Shown here in pieces: positions 19,207 to 28,415 of a stretch of DNA of 64,000 nt. The notes under the pieces are model-generated. The model did no database searches and was not told the origin of the DNA. It saw nothing but the letters and a program-made list of their open reading frames with translations. Numbering within the stretch: the first letter of the stretch is position 1; each line of letters starts with the position of its first letter. The stretch lies in assembly GCF_019264355.1 (NCBI RefSeq), contig NZ_JAHVAH010000001.1, positions 542,001 through 606,000 on the forward strand, given 5' to 3'. The position numbers were made by a program, and so were the translations under genes. The stretch comes from Sphingomicrobium clamense (lineage in GTDB: Bacteria; Pseudomonadota; Alphaproteobacteria; Sphingomonadales; Sphingomonadaceae).

Positions 19207-19421
19207 AGCCATTGCCTGATGGCGCTGGCGAGATTGGTGAGCGGCGTATCGCCGCCGCCGAAACGCCACAGGTCGATTTCCGCGATCAGCGCATTGAGCG
19301 GCAGCCCGCGCCTGCTGGCCGCGTATTCGAGCGCAGTCCAGAAAACGGGTTCGAGCGTGATCGAACTTTCATGCCCGGCAATCGTGACCGAGCGTTTGGT
19401 CGGGGAAGCGGGGGCTTCCAT
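19149..19421 (-). CDS. Ribbon-helix-helix domain protein (RHH_4 type)
   Basis: 90 residues. The core RSVTIAGHESSITLEP followed by FWTALEYAASRRGLPLNALI is the ribbon strand and two helices of the RHH_4 family, small DNA-binding proteins common in alphaproteobacteria. The start at 19421 overlaps the phaB stop by 1 nt (TGATG), so it is the last gene of the acyl-CoA synthetase-hemH-phaB operon. It could regulate that operon or the neighbouring genes; the target is unknown. The last 58 nt lie inside the convergent ATP-grasp gene. Confidence 0.85.
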   Translation of the reverse strand: MEAPASPTKRSVTIAGHESSITLEPVFWTALEYAASRRGLPLNALIAEIDLWRFGGGDTPLTNLASAIRQWLYAESMSLSADANAPPSGA

Positions 19422-20149
19422 CAGTACATGTGTTGACCGCCGTTGATCGACAGGGTCGAGCCGGTGATAAACCCCGCATTCTCGCTCGTCAGGAAGTCGA
19501 CGCCGCGCGCGATTTCCTCGGCCTTGCCGAGGCGCCCGACCGGAATCTTGGCGACGATCTTTTCGAGCACGTTCTCGGGCACGGCGGCGACCATGTCGGT
19601 GTCGATATAGCCCGGCGCGATCGCGTTGACGGTGACGCCGTTGCGTGCGCCTTCCTGTGCCAGCGCCTTGGTGAATCCGTGAATGCCCGACTTGGCGGCG
19701 GCATAGTTGACCTGGCCGTATTGGCCGGCCTGGCCATTGATCGAACCGATATTGACGATCCGACCGTAGCCGCGCTCGGCCATCCCTGGGAACACCGCCT
19801 TGGCCATGTTGAAGCAACCGCCGAGATTGGTGTCGATGACCTGCTGCCACTGGTCGTGGCTTTGCCGCTTCATGGTCGCGTCGCGGGTGATGCCGGCATT
19901 GTTGACCAGCACGTCGATCGGGCCGAGATCGTTCGAGATTTGCTCGCATGCCTCCTGGCAAGCGTCAAAGTCGGCGACGTCGAACTTGTAGGCGGGGATG
20001 CCCGTGCGTTCGGTGAACTGGGCGGCGGCCTCTTCATTGCCGGCATAGGTCGCCGCGACCTTCATGCCGCGATCCTTGAGCCGGAGCGAGATCGCCTCGC
20101 CGATGCCACGCGTGCCGCCTGTGACTACCGCTACCCGTTCTGCCATCAT
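19421..20149 (-). CDS. phaB: Acetoacetyl-CoA reductase (NADPH-dependent short-chain dehydrogenase)
   Basis: 242 residues. SDR motifs in order: TGGTRGIG (10-17), NNAG (83-86), Ser136 and YAAAK (Tyr149, Lys153). The sequence KVAATYAGNEE, the IDTNLGGCFNM segment and the IAPGYIDTDM loop are typical of PhaB, which reduces acetoacetyl-CoA to (R)-3-hydroxybutyryl-CoA for polyhydroxybutyrate. A generic FabG-like role cannot be excluded. The start overlaps the hemH stop (ATGA). No PHB synthase or thiolase gene is in the window. Confidence 0.88.
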   Translation of the reverse strand: MMAERVAVVTGGTRGIGEAISLRLKDRGMKVAATYAGNEEAAAQFTERTGIPAYKFDVADFDACQEACEQISNDLGPIDVLVNNAGITRDATMKRQSHDQWQQVIDTNLGGCFNMAKAVFPGMAERGYGRIVNIGSINGQAGQYGQVNYAAAKSGIHGFTKALAQEGARNGVTVNAIAPGYIDTDMVAAVPENVLEKIVAKIPVGRLGKAEEIARGVDFLTSENAGFITGSTLSINGGQHMY

Positions 20150-21174
20150 TCAGTCCCCTTGTTGGTCCAACCGTGCAATTCATTACGCACCAGGGCCTCC
20201 AGCATCTTCATGCCTTCGTCGCCGTCGTTCAGGCAATCGAGCCTGGCGAAATCGGTCCCGCCAGCCTCCTCGAAGTCTTCTCGCCCGCGAATGCCGAGTT
20301 CTTCGATCGTCTCGAGGCAATCGGCGGAAAAGCCCGGCGCGGCGATCGCGACCTTGGTGACGCCCTTGGTAGGATAATGTTTCAGCACCGTGTCGGTTGC
20401 GGGTTCGAGCCATTTGGCGCGGCCGAAGCGAGACTGGAAGGCAATGTCGGTCTCGACATCGAGCCGCTCGCCGACCAGCCGCGCGGTCTTCACGCAGTGG
20501 CAATGATAGGGGTCGCCGAGATGCAACGTGCGCTCCGGCATGCCGTGGAAGGAGAGGAGCAGCCGCTGCGGTTCGAAGTCGAGCGCGGAAAGCTGGCGCT
20601 TCAGGTCTGCGACGAGCGCTTCGATATAGAGCGGATTGTCGTGATAGGGGGGCAGCGTGCGGATGGCGGGCTGCCACCGACGCTCACCGAGCCAGTCGGA
20701 CAGCGCGTCCATGCTGCTCGCGGTCGTGGCGGCGCAATATTGCGGATAGAGCGGCGCGAAAACGATGCGGCGCGCGCCACGTTTCCACAGTCGGTCGAGC
20801 GTACTCGGGATGGAGGGATTGCCGTAGCGCATCGCCCAGTCGACGAGCACGCCATCGCCCAGACGCTGCTGGAGCTTCTCGGCCTGGTGCTTGGTGATGG
20901 CGGCGAGGGGAGAGCCCTCGTCGGTCCACACCTCGCGATAGGCGGCCGCGCTTTTCTTCGGGCGGGTGTTGAGGATGATCCCGCGCAGGATCGGCTGCCA
21001 GGCGATGGGCGGGATCTCGACCACGCGCCGGTCGGACAGAAATTGCTTGAGGTAGCGCTTTACCGCCCCCGGTTCGGGCGCGTCGGGCGTACCCAGATTG
21101 GTCAACAATACCCCGACCTTTTGGGCCGGAAACTCCGGATGGTCCGCGGGTTTTGCGAACGGATCAGCCGCCAT
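20146..21174 (-). CDS. hemH: Ferrochelatase
   Basis: 342 residues from the ATG at 21174. The N-terminus KVGVLLTNLGTPD, the LYPQYCAATTAS segment and SFHGMPERT (catalytic His about 210) are standard ferrochelatase motifs, and GFSADCLETIEE supplies the conserved acidic site. It inserts Fe2+ into protoporphyrin IX to form protohaem at the inner-membrane face. The start lies 11 nt inside the end of the upstream acyl-CoA synthetase gene, and the stop overlaps phaB by 4 nt. The operon thus links haem synthesis to acyl-CoA metabolism. Confidence 0.95.
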   Translation of the reverse strand: MAADPFAKPADHPEFPAQKVGVLLTNLGTPDAPEPGAVKRYLKQFLSDRRVVEIPPIAWQPILRGIILNTRPKKSAAAYREVWTDEGSPLAAITKHQAEKLQQRLGDGVLVDWAMRYGNPSIPSTLDRLWKRGARRIVFAPLYPQYCAATTASSMDALSDWLGERRWQPAIRTLPPYHDNPLYIEALVADLKRQLSALDFEPQRLLLSFHGMPERTLHLGDPYHCHCVKTARLVGERLDVETDIAFQSRFGRAKWLEPATDTVLKHYPTKGVTKVAIAAPGFSADCLETIEELGIRGREDFEEAGGTDFARLDCLNDGDEGMKMLEALVRNELHGWTNKGTE

Positions 21175-22822
21175 GCTTCGCCTTGAGACTGACCCGGTCG
21201 ATCTTGCCGGTGCCCAGCTTGGGCAGCGGGTCGTCCGAGAAGATGAAGCGGTCGGGCACCTTGAACGCGGCGAGCTTCTTGCACAGCGTATCGCGCAGCG
21301 AGGCTTCGTCGAGATTGTCGCCATGGACGATGGCGAGCGGGACCTCGCCCAGCCGCTCGTCCTTGGCCGCGATCACCGCGCATTCCTCGACCCCGTCGAT
21401 GGCATAAAGCGCGCCCTCGACCTCTGCCGCCGCGATATTCTCGCCGCCGCGGATGATGATGTCCTTCTTCCGGTCGACGATGAAGAGATAGCCCTCCTCG
21501 TCAAGATATCCGATGTCGCCCGACAGAAAATAACCATCGTCGGTATAGGCGGCAGCCGTCGCCTCGGGGTTGCGATAATATTCCTTGATCGTCGCGATCG
21601 AGCGCAGCCCGACCTCGCCCTTTTCGCCCTGGTCCAATGACTTGCCGTCATCGTCGAAGATGCCGACTTCCACGAACGGCACTTGCGCGCGTCCGGTCGA
21701 GGTCGGCTTTTCGAGATAATTCTCGAAGAAGATGCCGCAGCCGACCGCGTTGGTCTCGGTCAGGCCATAGCCCTGGATCGACTGCATCTTGGGCATTTCC
21801 TCGGCCTGCTTCTGCACATGCGCGGCCGGGCGCGGCGCGCCGCCCGAATTGATGTAGCCGAGCGAGGACAGATCATACTCGTCGCGCTTGGGGTGGGTGA
21901 GCATCTCGGCCGCCATGGTCGGCACGCCGGTGAAGTGGGTGATCCCTTCTTCCTGCGTCAGCCGCAGCGCTTCCTCCGCATCCCATTTGTGCATCAGCAC
22001 CAGCGCCCGCCCGATGACGTAGCTGGTGAGCATGGTCGGCACTTCGCCGGTGACGTGGAACAGCGGCACCGCGACCAGCTGACGCAGCTCGCGCTCCTCG
22101 TAGCGGTTCTGCGCGGTCAGCACGCCTTTCAAAACCATCAGCGAGACGGTGTAGATATAGGCCGCCTGCGCGACCTGCATGTGCGTCGACAGCGCGCCCT
22201 TGGCATCTCCGGTCGAGCCCGAGGTGAACAGGATCGTCGCATCGTCGTCGGGCGTCACGGTCGGTAGCGCGATCGCGTCATGCCCCCCGATCATCAGCGA
22301 CCCGAACGCCTTCTCGCCATATTCGGCGATGTCGACGTCGACCACATCGAGGTCGAGCCCTAGGCTCTGCACCATCTGCGTGTGCGGCGCAGCGGCGATG
22401 ACCATCGCGGGCTCGGTCAGCTTCAAGGCATGCGTCAGCTCTCCCTCGCGCCACCAGCCGTTGATCAGCGTCGCGACCCCGCCCGCCTTGAGGATCGCCT
22501 GGTAGGCGACGATCCACGCGGTGCAGTTGCGCATGGCGATCGCGATCCGGTCGCCTTTCTTCGTCCCCCGCGCGACCAGCGCCTTGGCCAGCCGGGTCGA
22601 AAGCGCGTTCAATTCGGCAAAAGTCAGCCGCTCGTCGCCAGAGATAACCGCCAGCTTGTCGGCGTTCATCATCGCGAAGGCGTCGAACATGCCGGGCAGC
22701 GTCGGCGGGAAGTTGGAGACATATTTGCGCCCGTCCTCGGTCTCGGCGATCTGCAGCATGCCGCCTTCGCCCGTAAGCATGCCGAGCACGGCTTCATATT
22801 GCTGGTCCAACGCTGAGGGCAT
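21164..22822 (-). CDS. Acyl-CoA synthetase (class I adenylate-forming enzyme)
   Basis: 552 residues from the ATG at 22822, which has AAGGAG 8 nt upstream; the frame extends 57 nt further without support. AMP-binding motifs are visible: the P-loop ILFTSGSTGDAKGA, the adenine motif GYGLTETNAVG, YFLSGDIGYLDEEGY, and the hinge/catalytic DRKKDIIIRGGENI. The C-terminal lysine is in LPKLGTGKIDR. It activates a carboxylic acid (probably a fatty acid) to its CoA thioester; the chain length is unknown. It is the first gene of the leftward hemH-phaB operon. Confidence 0.9.
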   Translation of the reverse strand: MPSALDQQYEAVLGMLTGEGGMLQIAETEDGRKYVSNFPPTLPGMFDAFAMMNADKLAVISGDERLTFAELNALSTRLAKALVARGTKKGDRIAIAMRNCTAWIVAYQAILKAGGVATLINGWWREGELTHALKLTEPAMVIAAAPHTQMVQSLGLDLDVVDVDIAEYGEKAFGSLMIGGHDAIALPTVTPDDDATILFTSGSTGDAKGALSTHMQVAQAAYIYTVSLMVLKGVLTAQNRYEERELRQLVAVPLFHVTGEVPTMLTSYVIGRALVLMHKWDAEEALRLTQEEGITHFTGVPTMAAEMLTHPKRDEYDLSSLGYINSGGAPRPAAHVQKQAEEMPKMQSIQGYGLTETNAVGCGIFFENYLEKPTSTGRAQVPFVEVGIFDDDGKSLDQGEKGEVGLRSIATIKEYYRNPEATAAAYTDDGYFLSGDIGYLDEEGYLFIVDRKKDIIIRGGENIAAAEVEGALYAIDGVEECAVIAAKDERLGEVPLAIVHGDNLDEASLRDTLCKKLAAFKVPDRFIFSDDPLPKLGTGKIDRVSLKAKHGG

Positions 22823-22909
22823 GTACTTCACTCCTTTTGTCCCGCTTTTCCGCGAGGCTTTGCCTTTTTCGATGCGCACCCTATGAGGCGAAGTTCAAAG
22901 AGGGAAGCC

Positions 22910-23821
22910 ATGACGACAAGTAGCAGTTCCGACGCCATCGACTTTACCAGCCTGGGTCTCAGCCCCGTCGCCCTCGATTTCGGCGTCTACGAGCTGCGCT
23001 GGTACAGCCTCGCCTACCTGGCAGGCATCTTCATCGGCTACTGGTGGGTGCTCCGCCTGCTGAAAGAGCCGGGCGCGCCGATGGCCAGGCGCCATGCAGA
23101 CGACTTCGTCCTCTGGTCCGCGCTCGGCGTGATCCTCGGCGGTCGGCTCGGCTACGTCCTCTTCTACAATCTCGACTATTATTTGACGCAGGGCACGACG
23201 ATGTTCGGCGTCGACCTGCCCGCGCCCTTCGGCATCCTCAATCTTCGCGACGGGGGCATGAGCTTCCATGGCGGCGCTTTTGGCATGCTGTTCGCGGTCT
23301 GGCTCTATGCCCGAAAGGCGGGGATCCAGTGGCTGCGCATGCTCGACTATGTCGCCTGCGCCATCCCCATCGGCCTGTTCTTCGGCCGCCTGTCCAACTT
23401 CGTGAATGCCGAGCTGTGGGGCTCGGTCACCGACGTGCCGTGGGCGGTGCGCTTTCCCGAACTGGTCGGCGGCGCATGGATCCTCGGCCCCCCGCGGCAC
23501 CCGACACAGATTTACGAGGCACTGACCGAGGGCCTCGTGCTGTTCATCGTCCTCGCTTGGCTCTTCTACAAGACCAAGGCGCGCTATTGGCCCGGCTTTC
23601 TCGCGGGGACTTTCACCTTCGGTTACGGCCTGTTCCGCTTCCTGATCGAGTTCGTGCGCCTGCCCGACCGCCACCTCACCGAATTCGCCGAGGCGAGCGG
23701 CCTGTCGATGGGTCAGTGGCTGTCGCTGCCGATGATCATCGGCGGGCTTGCCGTCATGCTTACCGCGAAAAAGCGCCGCCAACGGATCGAACCGACGCTC
23801 GGGAGTGACAGCGTCGCGTGA
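22910..23821 (+). CDS. lgt: Prolipoprotein diacylglyceryl transferase
   Basis: 303 residues, polytopic membrane enzyme. The ATG at 22910 is preceded by AGGGA; the frame opens earlier without a site. Motifs: MSFHGG (His120), the lgt signature GRLSNFVNAELWG (159-171) and RHPTQIYEA (196-204). It transfers diacylglycerol from phosphatidylglycerol to the lipobox cysteine of prolipoproteins, the first step for the several lipoproteins in this window. The stop overlaps the next gene's GTG start (GTGA). Confidence 0.95.
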   Translation: MTTSSSSDAIDFTSLGLSPVALDFGVYELRWYSLAYLAGIFIGYWWVLRLLKEPGAPMARRHADDFVLWSALGVILGGRLGYVLFYNLDYYLTQGTTMFGVDLPAPFGILNLRDGGMSFHGGAFGMLFAVWLYARKAGIQWLRMLDYVACAIPIGLFFGRLSNFVNAELWGSVTDVPWAVRFPELVGGAWILGPPRHPTQIYEALTEGLVLFIVLAWLFYKTKARYWPGFLAGTFTFGYGLFRFLIEFVRLPDRHLTEFAEASGLSMGQWLSLPMIIGGLAVMLTAKKRRQRIEPTLGSDSVA

Positions 23822-24792
23822 GTCTCACCAATGAACTGAGAGCGCGGATCGAGGCCGAGGGCGGGATCGGTGTCGACGACTATATGGCGACCTGCAACGC
23901 GCATTATTACGCGACGCGCGACCCGCTGGGCGAATGCGGCGATTTCACCACCGCGCCCGAAATCTCGCAGATGTTCGGGGAGATGGTGGGCGCCGCGCTC
24001 GCCGATGTGTGGATGCGCGCGGGCAAGCCCGAACGCGCCGTCTATGCCGAGCTGGGGCCGGGAAGGGGAACGTTGGCGGCCGATGCGCTGCGCGTGCTGG
24101 GCGCGGTCGGCTTCGAAGGGACGACTCATCTCGTCGAAAACAGCCCTACGCTGCGCGCCGCGCAAAGCGTCAACCTGCCCGACGCCAAGCATCACGATCG
24201 GCTCGAAGAGCTTCCGCCGCGTCCGCTGCTGCTGGCCGCCAACGAATTCTTCGACGCGCTCCCGACCCGCCAGTTCGGGCTCGATGGCGAGCGGCAGATC
24301 AAATGGGACGGCGAAGGCTTCTTCTTCACCACCGAAGAGGTGCAGCGCGAGGAAAGCCCCAGCCGCCTGCAGGCGATGCGGCGGCTGGCGGGGCACCTCA
24401 AGCGCCGCGGAGGCTGCGCCTTCGTCATCGACTATGGCTATTGGGAAGGCAGCGGCGACACGCTGCAGGCGTTGCGCGCGCACGAAAAGGTCCACCCGCT
24501 GACCGAACCGGGCGAATGCGACCTCACGACCCATGTCGACTTCGGCGCGCTGGCCGAAGCGGCACGCGAAGAAGGCGCGGCAGTCACCAGCATGATCTCG
24601 CAGGGCAGCTGGCTCGAGACGCTCGGCATCGGCGCGCGGGCGAGCGCGCTGGCGGCTGCCAATCCCGAACGTACCGAATCGATCGCCCATGACCGCCGCC
24701 GCCTGTGCGACGAGGCGGAGATGGGGACGCTGTTCAAGGTCATGGCGGTGCATTCGCCCGACTGGCCCGCGCCCGCCGGCTTCCCGGAATGA
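23818..24792 (+). CDS. MidA/NDUFAF7-like SAM-dependent methyltransferase
   Basis: 324 residues from a GTG start overlapping the lgt stop. DYMATCNAHYYATRDPLG and GDFTTAPEISQMFGE are hallmarks of the DUF185/NDUFAF7 family, followed by the SAM-binding ELGPGRGTLAADALR. The mitochondrial homologue methylates a complex I subunit arginine; the bacterial target is not established. It overlaps pgeF by 4 nt (ATGA), so lgt, this gene and pgeF form a tight operon. Confidence 0.9.
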   Translation: MSLTNELRARIEAEGGIGVDDYMATCNAHYYATRDPLGECGDFTTAPEISQMFGEMVGAALADVWMRAGKPERAVYAELGPGRGTLAADALRVLGAVGFEGTTHLVENSPTLRAAQSVNLPDAKHHDRLEELPPRPLLLAANEFFDALPTRQFGLDGERQIKWDGEGFFFTTEEVQREESPSRLQAMRRLAGHLKRRGGCAFVIDYGYWEGSGDTLQALRAHEKVHPLTEPGECDLTTHVDFGALAEAAREEGAAVTSMISQGSWLETLGIGARASALAAANPERTESIAHDRRRLCDEAEMGTLFKVMAVHSPDWPAPAGFPE

Positions 24793-25559
24793 CGCTCGAC
24801 ATTACTCACGCCCCGACATTGTCGGTCCCGCACGGTTTCTTCGGCCGGGCAGGGGGGCAATCCGAAGGCGCGGTGGCGGGGCTCAATTGCGGGTTCGGGG
24901 CAGAAGACGACCCCAACGCCGTCCGCGCCAATCGCCGGATGGCCGCCGATGCGCTGATCGAGGGCGCGCCGCTCGCCTCGGTCCACCAAATCCACAGCGC
25001 CGAAGCCGTAATCGCGACCGAGCCTTGGCCGATCGAGGAGCGGCCCCACGCCGACGCGGTCGCCACCGCGACGCCGGGACTGCTGCTCGGCATCGTCACC
25101 GCCGATTGCGCACCGATCCTGTTCGCCGACGAAGAGGCCGGCGTGGTCGCTGCGACGCATGCCGGCTGGCGCGGTGCACTGGCGGGGGTGACCGATGCCG
25201 CCATCGGCGCGATGCTGTCTTTGGGCGCCAAGGTCGAGCGCATTCACGCGGCGGTCGGGCCGTGCCTCGCGCAGCGCAATTTCGAGGTCGGCTTCGATTT
25301 TCCCGAACCGCTGCTCGCAGAAGACCCCGACAATGAGCGTTTCTTCGTCGAAGGGCCCTCGGGACAGCCCCATTTCGACCTCGAGGCCTATGTCGCAGCA
25401 CGACTAGCCGCGGCAGGGATCGGGCGCGTGTGGACCGCCGGCCTCGACACTTACGCGCATCCCGATCGTTTCTATTCCTATCGCCGCGCTACGCACGAGG
25501 GCGCGTCTACGTACGGGCGGCAGATCAGCATGATTGGCTTGGCCCGCGCGAACGGCTAG
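24789..25559 (+). CDS. pgeF: Peptidoglycan editing factor / YfiH-family multicopper-like purine nucleoside phosphorylase
   Basis: 256 residues. The YfiH zinc-site motifs are present: SVHQIHSA, VTADCAPILFAD and ATHAGWRGALAG, with VGPCLAQRNFEVG further on. Family members act as purine nucleoside phosphorylase/adenosine deaminase (FAMIN-like) and, as PgeF, guard peptidoglycan composition. It is the last gene of the lgt operon. Confidence 0.9.
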   Translation: MTLDITHAPTLSVPHGFFGRAGGQSEGAVAGLNCGFGAEDDPNAVRANRRMAADALIEGAPLASVHQIHSAEAVIATEPWPIEERPHADAVATATPGLLLGIVTADCAPILFADEEAGVVAATHAGWRGALAGVTDAAIGAMLSLGAKVERIHAAVGPCLAQRNFEVGFDFPEPLLAEDPDNERFFVEGPSGQPHFDLEAYVAARLAAAGIGRVWTAGLDTYAHPDRFYSYRRATHEGASTYGRQISMIGLARANG

Positions 25560-25585
25560 ACCGCGCGCAACATTTCAGGAGAGTT

Positions 25586-26854
25586 ATGGTGAGCAACGAT
25601 ACCAAGATCGGCAATCACACGATCGACCCCGCCACGCTGATGATGGGCTACGGCTTCGACCCGCATCTCTCGGAAGGCTCGTTGAAGCCGCCCATCTTCC
25701 ACACCTCGACCTTCGTGTTCGAAAAGGCGGCTGACGGGAAACATTTCTTCGAAGGGATCACGGGCAAGCGTCCGGGCGGCGCGGGCGGTCTCGTCTATTC
25801 GCGCTTCAACAATCCCAACCAGGAAATCCTCGAAGATCGCCTCGCGCTGTGGGAAAACGCGGAAGACGCGTTGGTTTTCTCCAGCGGCATGACCGCCATC
25901 TCGGTGCTGTTGCTGTCGATGGCGCGCCCGGGCGACGTGATCCTGATGAGCGGCCCGCTCTACGCGGCGACCGAGAGCATCATCATGAAGATCCTGCCCC
26001 AGTTCGGCATCCACTATGTCGATTTCCCCGCGTCCGCGACGCGCGAGGAGATCGAGGCTAAGATGGACGACGCCAAGGCGCTTGCCGACGACAAGGGGGG
26101 CAAGGTCGCGCTCATCTATCTCGAAAGCCCGGGCAACCCGACCAATGCGCTGGTCGATGTCGAGGCGGTCGATGCCGCGCGCAAGGCGAAGCTGCCCGAC
26201 GCGCCGATCGCGATCGACAACACCTTCCTCGGTCCTGTCTTCGCCAAGCCGCAGGACCAGGGCGCGGACCTCTCCATCTACAGCCTCACCAAATATGCCG
26301 GCGGGCATAGCGACCTCATCGCGGGCGGAATCACGGGCAAGAAGGCGCTGATCGACAAGATCATCCCGATGCGCAACACGCTGGGGGGCATCTGCGACGC
26401 CAACACCGCCTGGATGCTCCTGCGGAGCCTCGAGACGCTCGAACTGCGCATGACCCGCGCCGCCGACAATGCGCGCGCCGTGTGCGACTTCCTCAAGGAT
26501 CATCCCAAAGTCGAACGACTCGGCTATCTCGGCCACCTGCCCGAGGGCAGCCGCCAGAAGGACATTTACGACCGCCACTGCAGCGGCGCGGGCTCAACCT
26601 TCTCGCTCTACGTGAAGGGCGGCGAAGCCGAAGCCTTCCGCTTCCTCGACGCGCTCAAGCTGGCGAAGCTGGCGGTGAGTCTTGGCGGCACCGAAACGCT
26701 GGCGTCTGCGCCGGCGGCAATGACGCACCTCTCGGTCCCCGAAGAGCGCCGCCAGCAGCTCGACATCCAAGACAATCTGGTGCGCGTATCGATCGGGATC
26801 GAGAAGCCGGACGACCTCATCGCCGACTTCGCGAATGCGTTAGATGCGGTCTAA
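25586..26854 (+). CDS. Cystathionine gamma-synthase / methionine gamma-lyase-family PLP enzyme
   Basis: 422 residues from the ATG at 25586 with CAGGAGAG upstream. The fold-type I Cys/Met metabolism family is shown by YSRFNNPNQEILEDRLALWE, the FSSGMTAIS phosphate-binding turn, IAIDNTFLGP and the PLP lysine in YSLTKYAGGHSD. It carries out gamma-replacement or gamma-elimination on homoserine-type or methionine substrates; the exact reaction cannot be fixed by eye. It lies 26 nt after pgeF and may have its own promoter. Repeat A follows its stop. Confidence 0.85.
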   Translation: MVSNDTKIGNHTIDPATLMMGYGFDPHLSEGSLKPPIFHTSTFVFEKAADGKHFFEGITGKRPGGAGGLVYSRFNNPNQEILEDRLALWENAEDALVFSSGMTAISVLLLSMARPGDVILMSGPLYAATESIIMKILPQFGIHYVDFPASATREEIEAKMDDAKALADDKGGKVALIYLESPGNPTNALVDVEAVDAARKAKLPDAPIAIDNTFLGPVFAKPQDQGADLSIYSLTKYAGGHSDLIAGGITGKKALIDKIIPMRNTLGGICDANTAWMLLRSLETLELRMTRAADNARAVCDFLKDHPKVERLGYLGHLPEGSRQKDIYDRHCSGAGSTFSLYVKGGEAEAFRFLDALKLAKLAVSLGGTETLASAPAAMTHLSVPEERRQQLDIQDNLVRVSIGIEKPDDLIADFANALDAV

Positions 26855-26980
26855 GTCCCCGAGCGTAGCGAGGCCGGCGCGTTAGCGCCGCCCGAGCAGC
26901 GCGAAGAGAGGACGTGACCCCGGACGGCGGGTCGGCAAGGCCGAGCCCGTCCGACGGCGGCAGGCCGCCCTGCCGCCCTT
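26855..26980. repeat. GC-rich intergenic repeat, copy A
   Basis: This 126-bp stretch fills the gap between two convergent genes. It resembles 41167-41302 over its length: both open GTCCCC, then carry GAGCG-AGCG, GCAGCGC-AAGAGA, a CC-GACGG block, CCCGTCCGACGGCG and AGGCCGCCCT near the end. The elements have several inverted blocks that could form strong hairpins, so copy A might also act as a bidirectional terminator. No coding signal is seen. Confidence 0.6.
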
Positions 26981-26982
26981 GC

Positions 26983-27648
26983 TCAGCCCCAGTCCTCGAT
27001 TCTCCAACCCTGCTCCTTCGCCAATTCTTCTAGTTTCCCGTGCGGGTTCACCGCGATCGGTTCGTCGGACCATTCGAAGACGGGTCGGTCGGTGACGTGG
27101 TCGGAGTAGAAGCGAACGTGGCCGCGGACGATCTCGGCCTTGGTCTCCCAGTCGAGGATCATTTCCATTTTCGCAGGGCCGTAGCAATTCTTGCCGTCGA
27201 TCTTGGCGTGCACTTCCTCGTCGATGCCGAGGATCGTGTTGGTGCCGATGACATGGTCGAAGCCCATGCGCTTGCCGATTTCCTGCGCGTAGAAGCGGTA
27301 GCTTGCGGTCGCCATGACGACCATTCGTCCCTCCGCCTTGTCGCGCGCGATCGCGGCCTTGGCACCGGGTCGAATATTGTTGGCGATGGTCTTCTCGGCA
27401 AAGCTTTCGACCAGCGGTTTCAGCTCGGCCTGGCTGCGGCGGTGGCCGAGTAGTAGGCGGTGGTTGATTTCCTTGAGCGTCCCGCGGTCGATCAGCTTGA
27501 GGACGTAGGACAGCATCGAGAGGATCACGAGCGGCAGGAAGACCAGCCGCAGCGGATTGCGGCGCATCGCGCAGTGGATCAGGAACGGCGTGTAGGTAGG
27601 ACGCCGCGTGACCGTCTTGTCCATGTCGTAAATCGCAAGATCGGTCAT
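26983..27648 (-). CDS. HAD-IB-family phosphatase
   Basis: 221 residues. The N-terminal AIYDMDKT motif (DxD nucleophile Asp8/Asp10), a hydrophobic cap-like stretch (RLVFLPLVILSMLSYVL), VVMATASYR (motif II) and YSDHVTDRPVFEW (motif III/IV) define a subclass IB HAD hydrolase like SerB-type or lipid-headgroup phosphatases. The start overlaps the stop of the upstream nucleotidyltransferase by 4 nt (ATGA). With that gene and the CDP-alcohol-transferase-like gene it forms a three-gene cassette; removal of a phosphate from a headgroup intermediate is inferred. Confidence 0.85.
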   Translation of the reverse strand: MTDLAIYDMDKTVTRRPTYTPFLIHCAMRRNPLRLVFLPLVILSMLSYVLKLIDRGTLKEINHRLLLGHRRSQAELKPLVESFAEKTIANNIRPGAKAAIARDKAEGRMVVMATASYRFYAQEIGKRMGFDHVIGTNTILGIDEEVHAKIDGKNCYGPAKMEMILDWETKAEIVRGHVRFYSDHVTDRPVFEWSDEPIAVNPHGKLEELAKEQGWRIEDWG

Positions 27649-28415
27649 TGTTCTCCCTTCAGGATGGCGGTGACGAGGATGTGGTCGTCCTCTTTGTCCA
27701 CGTCGACTGCGGCGAGCGGATTGTCCATCGCCACCGCGCGAATGTTGAGGCCCAGCTTCTTGCCGACCTTGTCGAGTGTCCCTTGCAACGAGCGCAGCCG
27801 GAGGATCGATCCCACGAGAAGCGTCGGCCCCAGCGCCGCGATCATCTTGATGCCCTTCTTGCGATCCTGTTCGACCGAGCGCCACAACTCGACCGCCTTG
27901 GCCGCTTCGGGGCTCCCCAGTGCAAACAGGTTGGCGCCCGACCAGGCGCCCCCGCGAAACTTGAGCCAGGTGCGTTTGGATTGCGGCAGGCGCTCGAGCA
28001 AATTCTTGCGCTCGACCAATCCGACCGCGACATCCGCACCCTCGGCCTTGGCCAGGAAATCGGCGACCATCGCGGGGTCGAGCAGCGCATGGTCTGCGGT
28101 CGTGACTAGCAGCGGGAATTGCGTCTCCGGGTCGGCGAGGATGCGCTGCATGGTCTCGGCGATGGTGCCGTCGGAGGCGCCCAGCTTGATGCGCGGGTCC
28201 TCGGGCAGCACTTCGGCGATGCGCGCGGGAAACTGGGTCAGCACGCGCACTTCGCCTATCCCGCTGCTCGCGAGCAGGCTGGTCGCGACCCGCGCCACCA
28301 TTGGGATGCCAAGCACCGGGATGAGCGGCTTTAGATCCGTGCCGTGTTGCTGCGCGAACGGGTCGACGCCGGGGCGTGCGCCCGCCAGCAGGATCGCGGT
28401 CCATTCTTCGCTCAA
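27645..28415 (-). CDS. MobA/GlmU-like nucleotidyltransferase (sugar- or polyol-phosphate cytidylyltransferase-like)
   Basis: 256 residues from a TTG start at 28415 that overlaps the upstream stop (TTGA). There is no ATG before the nucleotide-binding LLAGARPG loop, so the TTG is required. The loop, the DLKPLIPVLGIPMVARV segment and VTTADHALLD (metal-binding Asp) are typical of NTP-transferases that activate a phosphorylated sugar, polyol or inositol. The position between a CDP-alcohol-transferase-like gene and a phosphatase suggests it makes the activated headgroup or diacyl donor for a phospholipid. Confidence 0.85.
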   Translation of the reverse strand: MSEEWTAILLAGARPGVDPFAQQHGTDLKPLIPVLGIPMVARVATSLLASSGIGEVRVLTQFPARIAEVLPEDPRIKLGASDGTIAETMQRILADPETQFPLLVTTADHALLDPAMVADFLAKAEGADVAVGLVERKNLLERLPQSKRTWLKFRGGAWSGANLFALGSPEAAKAVELWRSVEQDRKKGIKMIAALGPTLLVGSILRLRSLQGTLDKVGKKLGLNIRAVAMDNPLAAVDVDKEDDHILVTAILKGEQ

